NCBI GenBank assembly: GCA_031282985.1
Contig: JAITCR010000039.1
Location: forward strand, 1-7,924
Length of the DNA: 7,924 nucleotides
Origin: Nitrososphaerota archaeon
Lineage (GTDB): Archaea; Thermoproteota; Bathyarchaeia; Bathyarchaeales; Bathycorpusculaceae
Direction: 5' to 3'
The notes beneath the pieces were generated by a model, which made no database searches, was not told where the DNA came from, and worked only from the letters and a program-made list of their open reading frames with translations. The position numbers and the translations under genes are program-made. Below are positions 6,670 through 7,924 of the stretch, piece by piece. Each line of letters begins with the position of its first letter. Position 1 is the stretch's first letter.

Positions 6670-7508
6670 GGTGGTGTTCGGTATTAGTTGAACGGTATGT
6701 TGAAATATTGTGTGGTGGTATGGGTTGGCAGTGAGTGAGTATGGCGTTAGCGTCTGTAAAGTGTCCGCGTTATGGAAGTGTAAAAATTGTGAAATTTGAC
6801 AAGCAAACTAATGGGCACAAAGGTATACTTGCCGTAATGAAGAATGTTCCCGCTCAATATTTCAACTTGACAACAAATACCACGCCTGCGAGCCAGGAGT
6901 GAAATTTCGTATTCTCGAAATGGCCATAAATGATTCAGGAGTCCGCGACATCTCACACGTACTCCACATAAGCACAGACGTTATTATTGATACATTAAAA
7001 AAAAGAAAACCGGAACCAACAAGCAAATCTGACATACATAAAGTCCCGTAAAAATGCCTCAGAAATCGTTATTGAACTTGTTTGCGTCGAAGAGGAGAGA
7101 TGGATGAGATGCGGTCCTATGTTATGATAAAGGGCATCAGTGTTGGCTTTGGCATGCAATAGATCACTGTTCTGGTGAGGTTTTGGCGTATACGTTTGAG
7201 CACGTGAGCATTGTGTTTTGGAGGAGCTACTTTTGTTGTTAAACCGTTTAATATTTCTAAGGTTTATGCAGACGGCAATTACGCGTATGAAAAGATCCCC
7301 GGAGTTGACAAGGTCAAAGTTGGCAGAGAAACACGCAAAAGATCGAGAGCGTAAACATTTGTCGCTACGTACCCGGGTGAAACGACTGGCAAGAAAAACC
7401 ATATGCTTCTCAAAATCCCTTCAAATGCACAAACAGTCATTGGACTGTGTATAAACGTGAAAATCTTCAAACGACCACTAACAACATAAACTAATGCCGA
7501 ACACTACC
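6670..7508 (+). mobile_element. IS1-like insertion element, complete end to end but with a broken transposase
   Basis: The 839-bp element is bounded by inverted repeats 6670-6686 (ggtggtgttcggtatta) and 7492-7508 (taatgccgaacactacc), which match at 15 of 17 positions. Length and layout are typical of IS1. The flanks show no 8-9 bp direct repeat: cacaaaacaag on the left, agttttcaaa on the right. The two sides carry unrelated fragments, an IS4/Tn5-type one on the left and a possible Bro-N one on the right, so the site has been rearranged since insertion or the element joined two broken ends. Confidence 0.9.
6741..7489 (+). pseudogene. IS1-family transposase (InsA-InsB type), several frameshifts
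   Basis: The start is ATG 6741, MALASVKCPRYGS; a Tyr stands where the second zinc-ribbon Cys (CPxCGS) is expected. After a frame change it reads YTCRNEECSRSIFQLD and a helix-turn-helix part, INDSGVRDISHVLHIST. Further changes give IKSRKNASEIVIELV, MDEMRSYVM (first Asp, 7103-7105), HQCWLWHAIDHCSGEVLAYTF, EELLLLL, VYADGNYAYEKIPGVDKV (second Asp, 7271-7273), ERKHLSLRTRVKRLARK (Glu, 7347-7349) and TVIGLCINVKIF, ending at TAA 7487-7489. The DDE residues are therefore all present, but at least six frame changes separate the parts. Natural IS1 elements use one programmed -1 shift between InsA and InsB; this is far more. A 78-codon open frame at 7218-7454 is only a mosaic of these pieces. Confidence 0.88.
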
Positions 7509-7513
7509 AGTTT

Positions 7514-7626
7514 TCAAACGCGTAAACAGGCAACGCTCCAATAACGTCGTGGAGTATCAATGCCAGTTAGTACTTCAGCAAAATCAATACCTGAAAAATG
7601 CTGTTAGACCTTAGGAGAGTATTTCA
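7514..7626 (-). pseudogene. Possible Bro-N/DinD-type protein fragment
   Basis: The minus strand reads HFSGIDFAEVLTGIDTPRRYWS between stops. The pattern F(S)xIDxxxVLTGxxxPRxYWS is that of the Bro-N-like region of DNA-damage-inducible protein D and related phage or mobile-element proteins, in which a DLKRKL-type segment would follow. Here the frame instead runs into a TGA next to the IS1 end at 7508. Upstream it is interrupted by TAA. Only about 22 residues support this, so the assignment is tentative. Confidence 0.35.
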
Positions 7627-7924
7627 AAAGGGATTATGTGCAAGGTTCCAAATCTCCTCTCTTGAGCCATTGACATGAAAACGGGCAAACAGAAAAATCG
7701 TCAAATCAATCATACGTAAACTTTGGTACCATACAGGTCCTCCGACGAAACCTCCCACAACAATGCCGCTGACGAAAATTATTCCGCTCCACCCCATGTG
7801 TTTATGCTTTCGTTTGAACCGGTAGCTCAGACAGAATCAACCCCGCATACACCCCAATTATCCGCAAAGAAAACCTTAACATCCAACTGGCGCAGCCCAT
7901 CAAGCATTTTCTTTAGCGTTTGGG
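7624..7924 (-). pseudogene. IS1-like transposase C-terminal remnant (runs off right edge)
   Basis: Minus-strand pieces read MLDGLRQLDVKVFFADNWGV, LILSELPVQTKA, THGVERNNFRQRH and MIDLTIFLFARFHVNGSREE, ending at TGA 7626-7624. This is the InsB-type core: an Asp in FFADNWGVYA (codon 7862-7860) and a Glu in ERNNxRQRH (7789-7787). It is a different lineage from the 6670-7508 element, which has YADGNYAYE and ERKHLSLR. Two frame changes and a TAA between QTKA and THG disable it. No terminal repeat is seen after its end, so it is truncated on that side. Confidence 0.75.

Noticed and set aside
1..7924. CRISPR array or defence island
   Set aside because: No regularly spaced repeats and no nuclease, helicase or toxin-antitoxin genes are visible. 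The repeats present are insertion-sequence ends and copies.

Overview
The window is AT-rich archaeal DNA. The evidence for an archaeon is a serine tRNA gene interrupted by an intron one base 3' of the anticodon, with CCA encoded; a short archaeal/thermophile-type adenosylhomocysteinase without the C-terminal Lys/Tyr tail of the eukaryotic enzyme; TATA-box-like promoters; and a radical SAM/SPASM protein of a kind common in anaerobes. An uncultured anaerobic lineage such as Bathyarchaeia or a methanogen relative would fit, but the sequence alone does not fix the lineage.

Layout, left to right. Positions 1-468 hold the start of a minus-strand zinc-ribbon transposase leaving the left edge, then a 5'-truncated, frame-broken IS1-like copy. 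Positions 656-1283 are a decayed IS630-type transposase whose DDE residues survive in different frames. An intact ahcY follows at 1368-2624, then a broken IS481/IS3-like transposase (2685-3171), about 330 bp without a gene, and tRNA-Ser(CGA) with a 40-nt intron (3501-3627). A small three-helix membrane protein (3817-4146, minus) diverges from a 704-residue radical SAM/SPASM protein (4273-6387). The right end is again mobile debris: an IS4/Tn5-like transposase N-terminus (6468-6669) cut by an 839-bp IS1-like element with 17-bp inverted repeats (6670-7508). Beyond it lie a possible Bro-N/DinD-type fragment and a minus-strand IS1-like transposase C-terminus running off the right edge.

Four host genes (ahcY, tRNA-Ser, the membrane protein and the radical SAM protein) appear intact inside a graveyard of at least six inactivated insertion elements. 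They do not look like one operon. AhcY removes the S-adenosylhomocysteine made by SAM-dependent methylation, while the radical SAM enzyme cleaves SAM to 5'-deoxyadenosine, so they share only SAM as a theme. The most unusual points are the domain composition of the radical SAM protein, two IS1 copies with the same reading-frame breaks in direct orientation about 7 kb apart, and a tRNA intron whose pairing segment fits anticodon UGA better than the CGA present.
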